Source of the DNA: Microbulbifer harenosus
GTDB taxonomy: Bacteria > Pseudomonadota > Gammaproteobacteria > Pseudomonadales > Cellvibrionaceae
DNA length: 64,000 bases
Direction: 5' to 3'
Assembly: GCF_005771435.1 (NCBI RefSeq)
Contig: NZ_VANI01000009.1
Span: forward strand, 1-64,000
The notes below the pieces were generated by a model that was not told the origin of the DNA, did not search any database, and saw only the letters and a list, made by a program, of their open reading frames with translations. Below are positions 46,593-55,833 of the stretch, piece by piece (the first letter of the stretch is position 1; every line of letters begins with the position of its first letter). The position numbers and the translations under genes are program-made.

Positions 46593-47768
46593 TTAACGGC
46601 GTGCCAGATGGGTAATAGGTTGAACTTCCATACCGTCCACCGCATTGGCTACGGTGGAGGTCACCACGCGCTCGCCGTCGACGACGCCGGAGGCAAGTAC
46701 CACGCGATTTTCCGAGGTGGAGAGTACGTCTACAGTGCGGATGTTCAGGCGGTTATTGTCATCAACCACAAACACCTTGTCGGCACTGCGCAGTGCTTCT
46801 CTCGGTACCACCACGGCCTGGCGCTGCAGAGTGGACTCCGCTTCCGCGGTAACGAACAGTCCCACCGCGAGTGGCACACCGTTGCTCGCCCCCTTGCCGT
46901 AGGGATCCTCTACTTCCGCTACCGCGTAGATCAGGCGGGTCTGCTGGTCCACGGCCGCCTGGGTGCGCACGATGCGGCCATGCCACTGTTGTTCGTGAGT
47001 GCCGACAAGGGCGGAGAGGGTGACTTCCGGGCCTGGGTTCTTCGGGCCTGCTACAAAGCCCATGGGCAGATCCAGCTCCAGCATCTGGCTGTCGGTGAGG
47101 GGCAGGCGTACTTCTACCCGGTCGGTGGCGAAGATACGGCCCAGCGACGTGCTGGCGGTGACGTATTGGCCCACGCCCACGTCGCGGCTGACAACGCGAC
47201 CGCGGTAGGGCAGGCGGATTTTCGTGCGCGAGAGATTCAGCTCCGCATCGGCGAGTTCCGCCTGTGCGGCGCGCAGATTGGCCTGGGCCTCGATCACCTG
47301 CGGCTTGTTCACCTGTAACGGTGTGGGCTCTCTGTTGGGGTTGAGCTCCAGCCATTGCTGGCGCTTGATGGTGGCATTGGCCTCGGCCTGCAATAGCAGG
47401 ACCTCTGCCTGGGCTACGCGCGCTTTTGCCTGTGCCACCTGCAGCTGGTAATCCGCGTCGTCCAGTCGGATCAGGGTTTCGCCAGCCTCGAATCCGGCGC
47501 CCTCGGCAAAGCTGTCGGCGATGGCAACAATACGCCCGGAAATCTGCGGCGTGAGATCGATCTCAGTGTGTGGGCGTACTTCGCCCTGGGTGGTAACACT
47601 GAGAGCCACGGATTCTTCCCGAGCCTCGGAATACACCAGGGAAACCAGGCGCTGCTCTTCTTCTTTCTTTTCCGGCTGCGGTTTTGCAGCGGACATCCAT
47701 TGCACAGCGCCGAAGCCTGCTGCCAGTACCAGTACGGGTGCAGCGGCTTTCAGGATTTTTTTCTTCAT
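46593..47768 (-). CDS. RND efflux periplasmic adaptor subunit
   Basis: 391 aa from ATG 47768; ATG 47828 is in frame and possible, neither with a good ribosome-binding site. Hydrophobic N-terminal anchor (KAAAPVLVLAAGFGAVQW), lipoyl-like half-motifs (VRPHTEIDLTPQISGRIVAI, LNLSRTKIRLPYRGRVVSRDVG), an alpha-hairpin between them (QLQVAQAKARVAQAEVLLLQAEAN) and a beta-barrel domain. Bridges the permease and the outer-membrane channel. First gene of the pump operon and divergent from the MerR regulator. Confidence 0.93.
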   Translation of the reverse strand: MKKKILKAAAPVLVLAAGFGAVQWMSAAKPQPEKKEEEQRLVSLVYSEAREESVALSVTTQGEVRPHTEIDLTPQISGRIVAIADSFAEGAGFEAGETLIRLDDADYQLQVAQAKARVAQAEVLLLQAEANATIKRQQWLELNPNREPTPLQVNKPQVIEAQANLRAAQAELADAELNLSRTKIRLPYRGRVVSRDVGVGQYVTASTSLGRIFATDRVEVRLPLTDSQMLELDLPMGFVAGPKNPGPEVTLSALVGTHEQQWHGRIVRTQAAVDQQTRLIYAVAEVEDPYGKGASNGVPLAVGLFVTAEAESTLQRQAVVVPREALRSADKVFVVDDNNRLNIRTVDVLSTSENRVVLASGVVDGERVVTSTVANAVDGMEVQPITHLARR

Positions 47769-48002
47769 ATGTCTTATTTTGCCTGTTTGCGGGTTCGCCA
47801 GTGGGGACTGCCGGTTTGGAGTTTCCATGGGAGCACGAAGTCCATTTGTTAGCTATTGGTTAGTAGCCGGGACGAACGGAATTGGCGGCGAACGTCCTGG
47901 CTGTATGGTGAATGGACTGGACGGGAGAGGATTCTGGATGCAGTAGAGGCAAAAAAAAATTGCGAAGGAAGGGCCGACACCGTATGGACGGCATTGCCGG
48001 GC

Positions 48003-48034
48003 TTGACCTTCCCCTTGCAGTAACCTTGAGGCTA
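48003..48034 (+). promoter_or_regulatory. Candidate MerR-type promoter/operator
   Basis: ttgacc (-35) followed by ttccccttgcagtaacctt and then gaggctat, the long-spacer layout MerR regulators need; ttgaccttccccttgc equals the start of the copper-responsive copA operator as I remember it, while the second half (agtaacctt) departs from the perfect dyad. It is directly upstream of the regulator gene. Confidence 0.5.
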
Positions 48035-48072
48035 TACCACCATAACTGGTCGGAAGAGAAGAGAGGCGAGTG

Positions 48073-48462
48073 ATGAATATTTCACAGGCAGCGCAGCGGG
48101 CGGGGCTTTCATCCAAGGCGTTGCGCTACTACGAAACCATCAACCTGTTACAACCGGCACGCGGGCCCAATGGCTATCGGGAGTACTCCCGCGATGACGT
48201 GGAAACCTTGCAGTTCATCCAGCGCGCGCGGGCCTGCGGGTTTGCTGTGGAGGAGGTGCGGCAGTTGCTCGCATTGCACCGGGACCCGGCGCGGCAAAGT
48301 CACGATGCGAAGCAATTGGTGGAAGAAAAACTGCAACAGATCGAGCAGCAGCTGCAGACGTTGAAAATAATGAAGAAGACGTTGCGGGGCCTGGCGGACA
48401 GCTGTGCGGGGGATGACTCACCGGAGTGCGCCATCCTGTCGCAGCTTGCGAATCGAGTATAG
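48073..48462 (+). CDS. cueR: MerR-family regulator, CueR-like
   Basis: 129 aa from ATG 48073; a GTG one codon upstream is possible. N-terminal winged helix (NISQAAQRAGLSSKALRYYETINLL), the dimerisation helix (EEKLQQIEQQLQTLKIMKKTLRGLADSC), and the metal loop CAGDDSPEC with the two cysteines seven residues apart, the CueR/Cu(I)-Ag(I) form. A copper ATPase would be the classic target; none is here, but the RND pump operon is divergent and shares the 240-bp intergenic region. Confidence 0.88.
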   Translation: MNISQAAQRAGLSSKALRYYETINLLQPARGPNGYREYSRDDVETLQFIQRARACGFAVEEVRQLLALHRDPARQSHDAKQLVEEKLQQIEQQLQTLKIMKKTLRGLADSCAGDDSPECAILSQLANRV

Positions 48463-48467
48463 GTTGC

Positions 48468-49646
48468 TTAGAAGTTCGGCGCCCACCCGGCGAGAATCCG
48501 CTCGCGGGTGTAGGCGGCAGCCTGGTCTTCATTCAGCTGACGGCGCTTGTCACTGGTTGCAACACCGGGACCGTAGCTTTCGAATTCAAAGAAGCGCGAG
48601 TTCTCCGGTGTGAACACTGTGGACTTGGTCCCGTCGCGACTGGTACCGCGCATGGAACCCCAGCCGTCGGTGGTGATGTGGTCGTCCATAAAGGAGCGAA
48701 TAAACACCGCCGCGCCGATGGCATCCGGGTCCGCGTAACGGCCATCGGGGAAGTCGGTAGTGGGGTGCCAGGGGCGGCCGAGCGGAGTGGAGTTGGCGGG
48801 CACCCCTTCCGCCTTCAGCAGGCGGCAATTGAGAAACACCAGCCCGAACTCGTTGCTGATATCCGTGCTCGGTGCGGTGACATAGCCGACGTTCTGACGC
48901 TCGGTGCCACGGGGGCGGGTGACGATATCGCTGTTCTCAAACAGCGCCTGGCCGGCCCCGAAAATGAAATCCACATTGCCCTCGACCACGCTGTCCACAA
49001 AATAGCTGCGGCCCGCCTGTACGAACAGGGTGTCCTGGTAACCGAGAAGACGCACATTGCGGAAGGCGGAGCGATCGCTGTTGAGCCCGGTTTCCAGTGC
49101 CACCGCCTGGGTACCATTGATCTTGTCGGTGTGGTCATCGGGGAGGGCGTCGGTAGACAGGAAGTCGAAGCTATTCTCGATGGTGAGGTTTTCCGCGCGG
49201 AAATCCGTCGCTTCCACGGTGAGAGTTGCGGTGGCAAAGGTACCCATTTTGGCTTCGGAGCCGGGCTCCGCCGGCATGCCGGCGTAATCCCCGTGGCTGA
49301 TGATAGTGCTGTCGCGCCCGGCGCCAATCAGATGAATGTTCGGTTTGCTGACCAGCAGCTTCTCGCTATAAATGCCCTCGGGCAGGTAGATGCGATAAGG
49401 TTTTGCTCCATTCTCCGGCGCCGCTGCCAGCGCCTCGGCAATGGTGGGGAAGGCGGGAGCGCCTTCGGTTGTCGGTGTCGCAGTACCGACCACTGCGTCA
49501 TACTTGCGCTGGTCACTGGTCTGGGCGCAGGAGGCGACGGCAAACAAGGCCAGCAGCCAGAAACCAGCCCTGGTGAGAGGATTGTATAAGGTGTGGCGGA
49601 TCGGGTTGCTCAAACTCGATGCGCGCGAGGCGTTGTCTATCACCAT
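48468..49646 (-). CDS. Pectinesterase-family lipoprotein (CE8)
   Basis: 392 aa. Lipobox-like LFAVASC with Cys at about residue 40. Right-handed beta-helix pectinesterase with catalytic residues in GYQDTLFVQAGR (acid/base Asp), VEGNVDFIFGAGQALFEN (nucleophile Asp) and LGRPWHPTTDF (Arg), and the second-shell Gln in NGTQAVALE. Long variable loops resemble the lipid-anchored YbhC branch. Either a true pectin demethylesterase of a plant- or alga-polysaccharide degrader or a cell-envelope esterase. Convergent with the CueR-like gene. Confidence 0.93.
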   Translation of the reverse strand: MVIDNASRASSLSNPIRHTLYNPLTRAGFWLLALFAVASCAQTSDQRKYDAVVGTATPTTEGAPAFPTIAEALAAAPENGAKPYRIYLPEGIYSEKLLVSKPNIHLIGAGRDSTIISHGDYAGMPAEPGSEAKMGTFATATLTVEATDFRAENLTIENSFDFLSTDALPDDHTDKINGTQAVALETGLNSDRSAFRNVRLLGYQDTLFVQAGRSYFVDSVVEGNVDFIFGAGQALFENSDIVTRPRGTERQNVGYVTAPSTDISNEFGLVFLNCRLLKAEGVPANSTPLGRPWHPTTDFPDGRYADPDAIGAAVFIRSFMDDHITTDGWGSMRGTSRDGTKSTVFTPENSRFFEFESYGPGVATSDKRRQLNEDQAAAYTRERILAGWAPNF

Positions 49647-49848
49647 TGGTACAGCTCCGTCTAATTATTGGTAAGGTCAGTTTTTTATTGGTCAGACCAT
49701 TCTAGCGTCCGCCCTCGGGAGGGCTCAACCCATCCCGGTGCCCCGAATTGTGCCGGAATGGACCTGCAAGGGTGCCGCGCCCCTTATTTTGCGAGGCTGC
49801 CTGAGGTAGAATGCGCGCCCGCTTTAACCGACCGAAGCCGACTGCTCT

Positions 49849-50944
49849 ATGGAAATCAACCCGCTTCTCAACCAGATGAAAGACCTCACAGAGCGCACCG
49901 ACGTTCTCAGGGGGTATCTTTGACTACGCTGGCAAGAAAGAACGCCTGACCGAAGTCGAACTCGAACTGGCCGAACCCAGCGTCTGGGATGACCCCGACC
50001 GCGCCCAGGAACTGGGCCGCGAGCGCTCCTCATTGGAAGCCGTCGTCAAAACCATCGAAGACCTCGACGGTGGCCTCAGCGACTGCCGCGAACTGCTCGA
50101 TATGGCCGTGGAAGAGGGCGATGAAGACTCCGTGGCCGAAGTGGCCAGCGAACTCGGCAACCTCGAGCAGCAACTCGAAACCCTCGAATTCCGCCGCATG
50201 TTCTCCGGCGAAACCGACCCCAACAACGCCTACCTGGATATCCAGGCCGGCTCCGGCGGCACCGAAGCCCAGGACTGGGCCGAAATGCTGCTGCGCATGT
50301 ACCTGCGCTGGGGCGAAGCCCACGGCTTTAAAACCACCCTCGAGGAAGCCTCCGCGGGTGACGTCGCCGGCATCAAAAGTGCCACCATCCACTTCCAGGG
50401 CGAATACGCCTACGGCTGGCTGCGCACCGAAACCGGCGTACACCGCCTGGTGCGGAAATCCCCGTTCGACTCCGGCAACCGTCGCCACACCTCCTTCACC
50501 TCCGTGTTCGTCTCCCCCGAGATCGACGACAACATCGAGATCGAAGTGGACAAATCCCAGGTGCGTGAAGACACCTACCGCGCCTCCGGTGCCGGCGGCC
50601 AGCACGTGAACAAAACCGACTCCGCCGTGCGACTGACCCACATTGCCAGCGGTATCGTCGTTGCCTGCCAGAGCGAACGCTCCCAGCACCAGAACCGCGA
50701 CAAAGCCTGGAAAATGCTGCGGGCGCGCCTCTACGAACAGGAAATGCAGAAGCGCAACGCCGAAAAACAGGCACTGGAAGAAAGCAAATCCGATATCGGC
50801 TGGGGCAGCCAGATTCGCTCCTACGTACTGGACGACTCGCGCATCAAAGACCTGCGCACCGGTGTCCAGACCAGCAACTGTCAGGCAGTGCTGGATGGAG
50901 ACTTGGATCAGTTTATTGAGGCGAGCCTGAAGGCCGGACTGTAA
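49849..50944 (+). CDS. prfB: Peptide chain release factor 2 (with +1 programmed frameshift)
   Basis: RF2 of about 364 aa made from two frames. The first 24 codons start at ATG 49849 and end CTT TGA at 49918-49923; the internal AGGGGGTAT acts as a Shine-Dalgarno just before CTTTGAC, the standard autoregulatory site that shifts +1 when RF2 is scarce. The second frame runs from GAC 49922 to 50944 and holds the SPF-like anticodon region ([14 protein letters not shown] with the SPF tripeptide) and the GGQ loop ([16 protein letters not shown]). Releases at UGA and UAA. Confidence 0.97.
49910..49925 (+). promoter_or_regulatory. prfB +1 frameshift site
   Basis: AGGGGG (SD-like) followed by tat, then CTT TGA C, the conserved RF2 autoregulation signal. 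Confidence 0.95.
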
Positions 50945-50988
50945 TTAAGTAGAAGTGATCGCATTCGACGTACGAAGCAAATTACTTT

Positions 50989-51113
50989 GAATTGAAGGCA
51001 GAGTGCCTGGTATCCCTTTTCGAAAGCGTCGGCAACAGGGATGTTGCCGACGCAGCGTACAGGGATGTATTCACAGCGGTTTCGAAAAGGGATACCAGGT
51101 GCTCAGCCGCCAC
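50989..51113 (+). repeat. Long-stem palindromic repeat, family A, copy 3
   Basis: Lead gaattgaaggcagagtg, left arm cctggtatcccttttcgaaa (51006-51025), inner hairpin gtcggcaacagg / gttgccgac, core gcagcgtacagggatgtatt, short filler cacagcgg, right arm tttcgaaaagggataccagg (51080-51099; perfect 20-bp inverted repeat), tail cagccgccac. It separates prfB from lysS. Confidence 0.92.
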
Positions 51114-51179
51114 GGTGCCCAAACAAAGCTCCAATGAGCTACGAAGCTCAACACTTATTTCCAAAAGACGTGATAGATC

Positions 51180-52673
51180 ATGAGCAACACACCAACTCAG
51201 CAAGACGAAAACAAACTGATCGCCGAGCGTCGCGCCAAACTCAGCGCCATGCGCGAGAAGGGCAATGCCTTCCCGAACAGCTTTCGCCGCGAGCACCTCG
51301 CCGCCGACCTGCAGAAAGAGTTTGGTGAAAAAACCAAGGAAGAACTGGAAGCCGAAGGCAATACAGCCTGCGTTGCCGGTCGTATCCTCGCCAAGCGCGG
51401 CCCCTTCCTCGTCATCCAGGACGTCTCCGACCGCATCCAGCTGTACGCCGACAAAGAAGCCCAGGCCAACATCAAAGAACGCTGGGGCACCTGGGACATC
51501 GGCGACATCGTCGGCGTCAAAGGCCAACTGCATAAATCCGGCAAAGGCGACCTCTACGTCAACTGCGAAGAGTACAGCCTGCTCACCAAAGCCCTGCGCC
51601 CGCTGCCGGAGAAATTCCACGGCATCGCCGACCAGGAAATGCGCTACCGCCAGCGCTACGTCGACCTTATCGCCACCCCGGAATCCCGCAAAGTCTTCCA
51701 GCTGCGCGTCCAGATCATCGACTACATCCGCCAGTACCTGAACAAAAACCACTTCATGGAAGTGGAAACCCCCATGTTGCAGGTCATCCCCGGCGGCGCC
51801 GCTGCGCGCCCGTTCGTGACCCATCACAATGCGCTCGACATTGACATGTACCTGCGCATCGCGCCCGAGCTGTACCTGAAGCGCCTCGTGGTCGGCGGCT
51901 TTGAGCGCGTGTACGAAATCAACCGCAACTTCCGCAACGAAGGTCTGTCCACCCGCCACAACCCCGAGTTCACCATGCTCGAGTTCTACCAGGCGTACGC
52001 AGACTACCGCGACATGATGGATCACACCGAAGCCCTGCTGCGCGGTATCTGCACCGATGTCATCGGCAGCACCACCGTCGAGTACCAGGGCAAGAGCTAC
52101 GACTTCGCCAAGCCGTTCGCGCGCATCAGCGTGTTTGACTCCATCCTCAAGTACAACCCGGAACTGAGCGCCGCCGACATCGACAATATGGAAGGTGCGC
52201 GCAAGGTTGCGGAGAAACTGGATATCCAGGTCAAAGACACCTGGGGTCTCGGCAAGGTGCAGATCGAAATTTTCGAGGCCACTGTAGAGCATCTGCTCGA
52301 CCAGCCGACCTTCATCACCGAGTACCCGACCGAAGTATCTCCGCTGGCGCGCCGCAACGACGACAACCCGTTTGTGACCGACCGCTTCGAGTTCTTCATC
52401 GGTGGCCGTGAAATTGCCAACGGCTTCTCCGAGCTGAACGACGCGGAAGACCAGGCCGAGCGCTTTATGGCGCAGGTGGCCGAGAAGGACGCCGGCGATG
52501 ACGAGGCCATGCACTACGACGCCGACTATGTGCGCGCACTGGAATACGGTCTGCCACCCACCGCTGGTGAGGGTATCGGCATCGACCGCCTGGTGATGTT
52601 CCTAACCAACTCTCCGTCCATCCGCGACGTGCTGCTGTTCCCGCATATGCGTCCGGAGACATCCGTCGAATAA
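51180..52673 (+). CDS. lysS: Lysyl-tRNA synthetase (class II)
   Basis: 497 aa. N-terminal OB-fold anticodon-binding domain ([29 protein letters not shown]), then class II motifs 2 ([26 protein letters not shown]) and 3 ([14 protein letters not shown]). The prfB-lysS order is the usual one, though a 235-bp spacer with a palindromic repeat intervenes. Followed by a terminator. Confidence 0.98.
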   Translation: MSNTPTQQDENKLIAERRAKLSAMREKGNAFPNSFRREHLAADLQKEFGEKTKEELEAEGNTACVAGRILAKRGPFLVIQDVSDRIQLYADKEAQANIKERWGTWDIGDIVGVKGQLHKSGKGDLYVNCEEYSLLTKALRPLPEKFHGIADQEMRYRQRYVDLIATPESRKVFQLRVQIIDYIRQYLNKNHFMEVETPMLQVIPGGAAARPFVTHHNALDIDMYLRIAPELYLKRLVVGGFERVYEINRNFRNEGLSTRHNPEFTMLEFYQAYADYRDMMDHTEALLRGICTDVIGSTTVEYQGKSYDFAKPFARISVFDSILKYNPELSAADIDNMEGARKVAEKLDIQVKDTWGLGKVQIEIFEATVEHLLDQPTFITEYPTEVSPLARRNDDNPFVTDRFEFFIGGREIANGFSELNDAEDQAERFMAQVAEKDAGDDEAMHYDADYVRALEYGLPPTAGEGIGIDRLVMFLTNSPSIRDVLLFPHMRPETSVE

Positions 52674-52688
52674 GCTTTAACGGGTGCG

Positions 52689-52726
52689 AAAAAGGGCGAT
52701 GGCTTCTGCGGCCATCGCCCTTTTTT
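52689..52726 (+). terminator. Terminator after lysS
   Basis: Stem aaagggcgatggc / gccatcgcccttt with a ttctgcg loop and T-run. Confidence 0.93.
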
Positions 52727-52754
52727 ATTGACTCGAATAATGTTCTTTTGGTGA

Positions 52755-53627
52755 TCAGTGGCGAATGCCCAGTGGCCCCGCCGGCAGGTAAATGGTTTCC
52801 GGTGCGGAGCTGCCCTGGCGCTGGATTTCCACTGCCACCGACGTGCCCGGCGCCACCTGATAGACCTGTGAGCGCAGGTCGCCCATATGAAAAACCCGCT
52901 GGTTGTTGTAGCGGATGATCTTGTCACCGGCGCGCAGTCCCGCGTCATGGGCCGGAGCGGATTCCAGGATGGCACCGATCTCGAATTCCGTGCGCCCGCC
53001 GGTGGCTGTCAGATACTGCTCGTATTCCTCTCGGTTAAGTTCCTGCTCGAATACTCGGCGGGGATTGCTGTAAGTCTGCAGTTTTTCCTGCAATTCCTTG
53101 GCGCGCGTGGAGCGTTTGTCCTGCAGGTGATGGTACTCGTAACTGAACTGCATCTGCTCGTACTGAATTCGCTCCTGCTTGTCGACGATAAACGCCGCAC
53201 GTTCGTAGCTGAATCCAGCATCGGTAAAATGCTTGATCTGGTTTTCCCGCATGCGCTCGAAGCGGTTGGCATTCTGGTGGGGGCGGGAGCGCTGCTGTGG
53301 GGTGGCTGCTTCGGGCTCCGGCGGGGAGCCCAGGGCCGCGTGGCGCACGTCGCCCAGTGCAGACTCGGGATCCAGGCGGTCGCTGAGATCGTTCACCAGT
53401 TCCAGAAGTTGACCCTGAATTCTGAGGGTTTGCTCCAGGTTTTTTTCCAGCTGTTGCACTCGCTTCGCCAGATCGCCGCCCGGTGCTGCCGCCCCCGCGC
53501 TATCGGAGATCAGCAGTTCGCGAATGGTCGACGCAACAGGGGTGTCGGAACTGCCCCAGTAGGCCGCTGCGGCCCCTGCGAGGAGCAGGGAAACCGCCAG
53601 TGGAATGGCATGTCTGTGCAGATTCAT
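52755..53627 (-). CDS. PDZ-domain envelope protein with coiled coil
   Basis: 290 aa from ATG 53627. N-terminal hydrophobic segment (IPLAVSLLLAGAAAAYW) that may be a signal anchor, a coiled coil (GGDLAKRVQQLEKNLEQTLRIQGQLLELVNDLSD), a charged middle (EYHHLQDKRSTRAKELQEKLQ) and a C-terminal PDZ domain (GAILESAPAHDAGLRAGDKIIRYNNQRVFHMGDL) ending GIRH. PDZ proteins of this layout hold substrates for proteases or scaffold envelope complexes. Last gene of the minus-strand LemA/TPM cluster; 38 bp after the previous gene. Confidence 0.85.
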   Translation of the reverse strand: MNLHRHAIPLAVSLLLAGAAAAYWGSSDTPVASTIRELLISDSAGAAAPGGDLAKRVQQLEKNLEQTLRIQGQLLELVNDLSDRLDPESALGDVRHAALGSPPEPEAATPQQRSRPHQNANRFERMRENQIKHFTDAGFSYERAAFIVDKQERIQYEQMQFSYEYHHLQDKRSTRAKELQEKLQTYSNPRRVFEQELNREEYEQYLTATGGRTEFEIGAILESAPAHDAGLRAGDKIIRYNNQRVFHMGDLRSQVYQVAPGTSVAVEIQRQGSSAPETIYLPAGPLGIRH

Positions 53628-53665
53628 GGGGTCACCAATCGACTTCAGCGTAGGGGGTGAGCCAA

Positions 53666-54274
53666 TTATAGAAGGACTAGATGGTTCGGAAGCTCGTTCT
53701 TGACCACTGTGGCAGGTGCGGCTTCTTCCAGCAATAGACCGCACTTTTCCACACAGTGGATGAAGGCCTCGCCGGTTTTCCCTCTCTTTACTTCGCGAAT
53801 AAAGTTTTCCACGATTTCCTGCCAGCTTTCATTGGTGATCTGCTCCGCCAGGCCGCGGTCGGCGAGGATTTCCACATAGTGCTCGTCCTGGGAGACAAAA
53901 ATCAGCAGGCCCAGGCGGTTTTCAGTGCTGTGTAATTCGTGCTCGAGAAACTGGCGGCGGGCGAGGTTGGAGGCGCGCCAGTACTTCACTTTTTTCGGGA
54001 CCAGTACCATGGTCAGAGGCCGCCAGCGGAACAGGAGCGCAAGGGCAATAAACAGGATCCACTGCAGGGTGAATGCCTGCTGGTATTCAATCCACCAGGG
54101 CAGGAACTGCATCAGTGGTGCCAGCAATAGGGCGAGAAACGCCGCCCATAATGTGGAAATATACAGGTAGTTATCGGCGCGGCGCGCCAGCACCGTTACC
54201 AGCTCGGCATCAGTGCGGGATTCCACTTCCTTGATGGTCTCTGCGACTTTGCGCTTTTCGCCTGCATTCAGCAT
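53666..54274 (-). CDS. TPM-domain membrane protein (YgcG-like, short)
   Basis: 202 aa. N-terminal TPM-like helix (KRKVAETIKEVESRTDAELVTVLARRAD), two membrane helices (WAAFLALLLAPLMQFLPWW, FTLQWILFIALALLF) and a C-terminal part with IFVSQDEHYVEILADRGLAEQITNESWQEIVENFIREVKRGKTGEAFIHCVEKCG, the second half of the TPM fold. Lies 34 bp after the longer TPM gene. Confidence 0.85.
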   Translation of the reverse strand: MLNAGEKRKVAETIKEVESRTDAELVTVLARRADNYLYISTLWAAFLALLLAPLMQFLPWWIEYQQAFTLQWILFIALALLFRWRPLTMVLVPKKVKYWRASNLARRQFLEHELHSTENRLGLLIFVSQDEHYVEILADRGLAEQITNESWQEIVENFIREVKRGKTGEAFIHCVEKCGLLLEEAAPATVVKNELPNHLVLL

Positions 54275-54308
54275 GTTGATTGTCCGTTATTCGCCGCTCA
54301 GTGCTTGT

Positions 54309-55049
54309 TTACCAGCCACCGGAAGCGCCGCCACCACCGAAACTGCCGCCCCCGCCGCCGAACCCTCCGCCACTGTAACCACCGCCAAAACCGCCACCGC
54401 CGTAATAGCCGCCGTAGCGGCCGCGGCGAAAGGTACCGCTACTGGCCGGTGAGCCGAGCACGGAAGCGCCGAAAATCTGCAGCATGATAAACAGCAGGAA
54501 AATGCCCACCAGCAGCGCCAGCTGGCGGTCGCGCTTGGATTCCGTTGGCTCTGGAACATACTCGTTTTTGATCGCGGCAATAATGGATTCGGTGCCATTT
54601 ACGACGCCGGCGTCGAAATTGCCCTGACGAAAGTAAGGCAGAATCTTGGTGTGAATGATATTGGCGGAAAGTGCATCGGTCAGTGCGCCTTCAAGACCGT
54701 AACCCACGTCAATACGCACAGCCCGTTCGCCCGGAGCCACCATCAGCAATACGCCATTGTCCTTGCCTTTCTGGCCGATTTTCCAGTGCCGCCCCAGCTG
54801 GTAGCCATACTCTTCGATAGTGAGCCCCTGTAGGTCCGGCAGTGTCACCACCACGATCTGGTTGCTGGTTTCCTTTTCATGCTGTTGCAGCAGTTCAGTG
54901 AGCTGGTAACGGGTGCTCTGGCTTAGAAGGTTGGCGTTATCCACCACCCGCCCGCTGAGCGAAGGAAATTTCACCTCGGCAGCAGAGCTCCCGACCCACA
55001 ACAGGGTCGGGAGCAGGAGAAACAACAGGGCGATCCGCCGGATCGTCAT
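54309..55049 (-). CDS. TPM-domain protein with Gly-rich tail (YgcG family)
   Basis: 246 aa. Signal peptide (IALLFLLLPTLLWVGSSAA), a TPM domain (residues about 30-150: GRVVDNANLLSQSTRYQLTELLQQHEKETSNQIVVVTLPDLQG, GQKGKDNGVLLMVAPGERAVRIDVGYGLEGALTD), one membrane helix (QLALLVGIFLLFIMLQIF) and a Gly/Tyr/Ser-rich low-complexity tail (GGGFGGGYSGGGFGG), typical of YgcG proteins. Downstream of lemA, the usual pairing. Confidence 0.93.
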   Translation of the reverse strand: MTIRRIALLFLLLPTLLWVGSSAAEVKFPSLSGRVVDNANLLSQSTRYQLTELLQQHEKETSNQIVVVTLPDLQGLTIEEYGYQLGRHWKIGQKGKDNGVLLMVAPGERAVRIDVGYGLEGALTDALSANIIHTKILPYFRQGNFDAGVVNGTESIIAAIKNEYVPEPTESKRDRQLALLVGIFLLFIMLQIFGASVLGSPASSGTFRRGRYGGYYGGGGFGGGYSGGGFGGGGGSFGGGGASGGW

Positions 55050-55088
55050 TCAGGGCTCCGCTCGCACAGTTCAGTCAATGGCGATGAT

Positions 55089-55736
55089 CTACTGGAAGTC
55101 GACGTCGGGTGCCTTGTCGGCATTTTCCGTGGTGGCCTCAAAGGTGTCGCGAATGGGCAAGTCGCTGTACAGAATGCGGTGCCAAATGCGGCCGGGGAAG
55201 GTGCGAATCTCGCGGTTGTAGCGTTCCACCGCGGCGATATAATCCCGGCGGGCGACACTGATGCGGTTTTCGGTGCCTTCCAGTTGGGACTGCAGGGCGA
55301 GAAAGTTCTGGTTGGCCTTGAGGTCCGGGTAGCGCTCTACCACCACCATCAGGCGGGAGAGCGCACTGCTGAGCTGGGCCTGGGCCGCCTCGAACTGTTG
55401 CAGTTTGGCGGGATCGTTGATGATGCCGGAATCCACCTGCATGGAATTGACCTTGGCGCGCGCTTCCGTGACCGCTTCCAGGGTCTCGCGTTCGTGCGCG
55501 GCGTAGGCCTTCACTGTTTTCACCAGGTTGGGGATCAGGTCGGCGCGGCGCTGGTATTGGTTCTGCACTTGGGCCCAGGTGGCTTTTACGTTCTCGTCGT
55601 AGCTGGGAATGTTGTTGATACCGCAGCCGCTCAGGCCGTAGGCCGTGAGAGCGAGCAGCAGCACTTGCCAAATGCGGTTGCCGTAGCTCTTGGATCTGAC
55701 GGGCCGGGGGGCGGAACCGGTAAGTGTGGTGTTCAT
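55089..55736 (-). CDS. LemA family protein
   Basis: 215 aa. N-terminal lipobox-like LLALTAYGLSGC, then the LemA helical bundle (VKATWAQVQNQYQRRADLIPNLVKTVKAYAAHERETLEAVTEARAKV .. LMVVVERYPDLKANQNFLALQSQLEGTENRISVARRDYIAAVERYNREIRTFPG). LemA and TPM proteins are usually co-encoded; the role is unknown but tied to the envelope. Heads the cluster; divergent from yaeQ. Confidence 0.95.
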   Translation of the reverse strand: MNTTLTGSAPRPVRSKSYGNRIWQVLLLALTAYGLSGCGINNIPSYDENVKATWAQVQNQYQRRADLIPNLVKTVKAYAAHERETLEAVTEARAKVNSMQVDSGIINDPAKLQQFEAAQAQLSSALSRLMVVVERYPDLKANQNFLALQSQLEGTENRISVARRDYIAAVERYNREIRTFPGRIWHRILYSDLPIRDTFEATTENADKAPDVDFQ

Positions 55737-55833
55737 TCCTTTCCATCCATGTCGGTGTCGAACCTGACAATAATAGTCTTCAATCCGGTGCTATCACGCA
55801 AGTTGTTCCCGGTTGGAATTGTAGAGAGCAGTA

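Noticed and set aside
43377..47318. Several long plus-strand ORFs antisense to the RND pump genes
   Set aside because: They follow the codon pattern of the pump genes in the opposite frame and show no domains.
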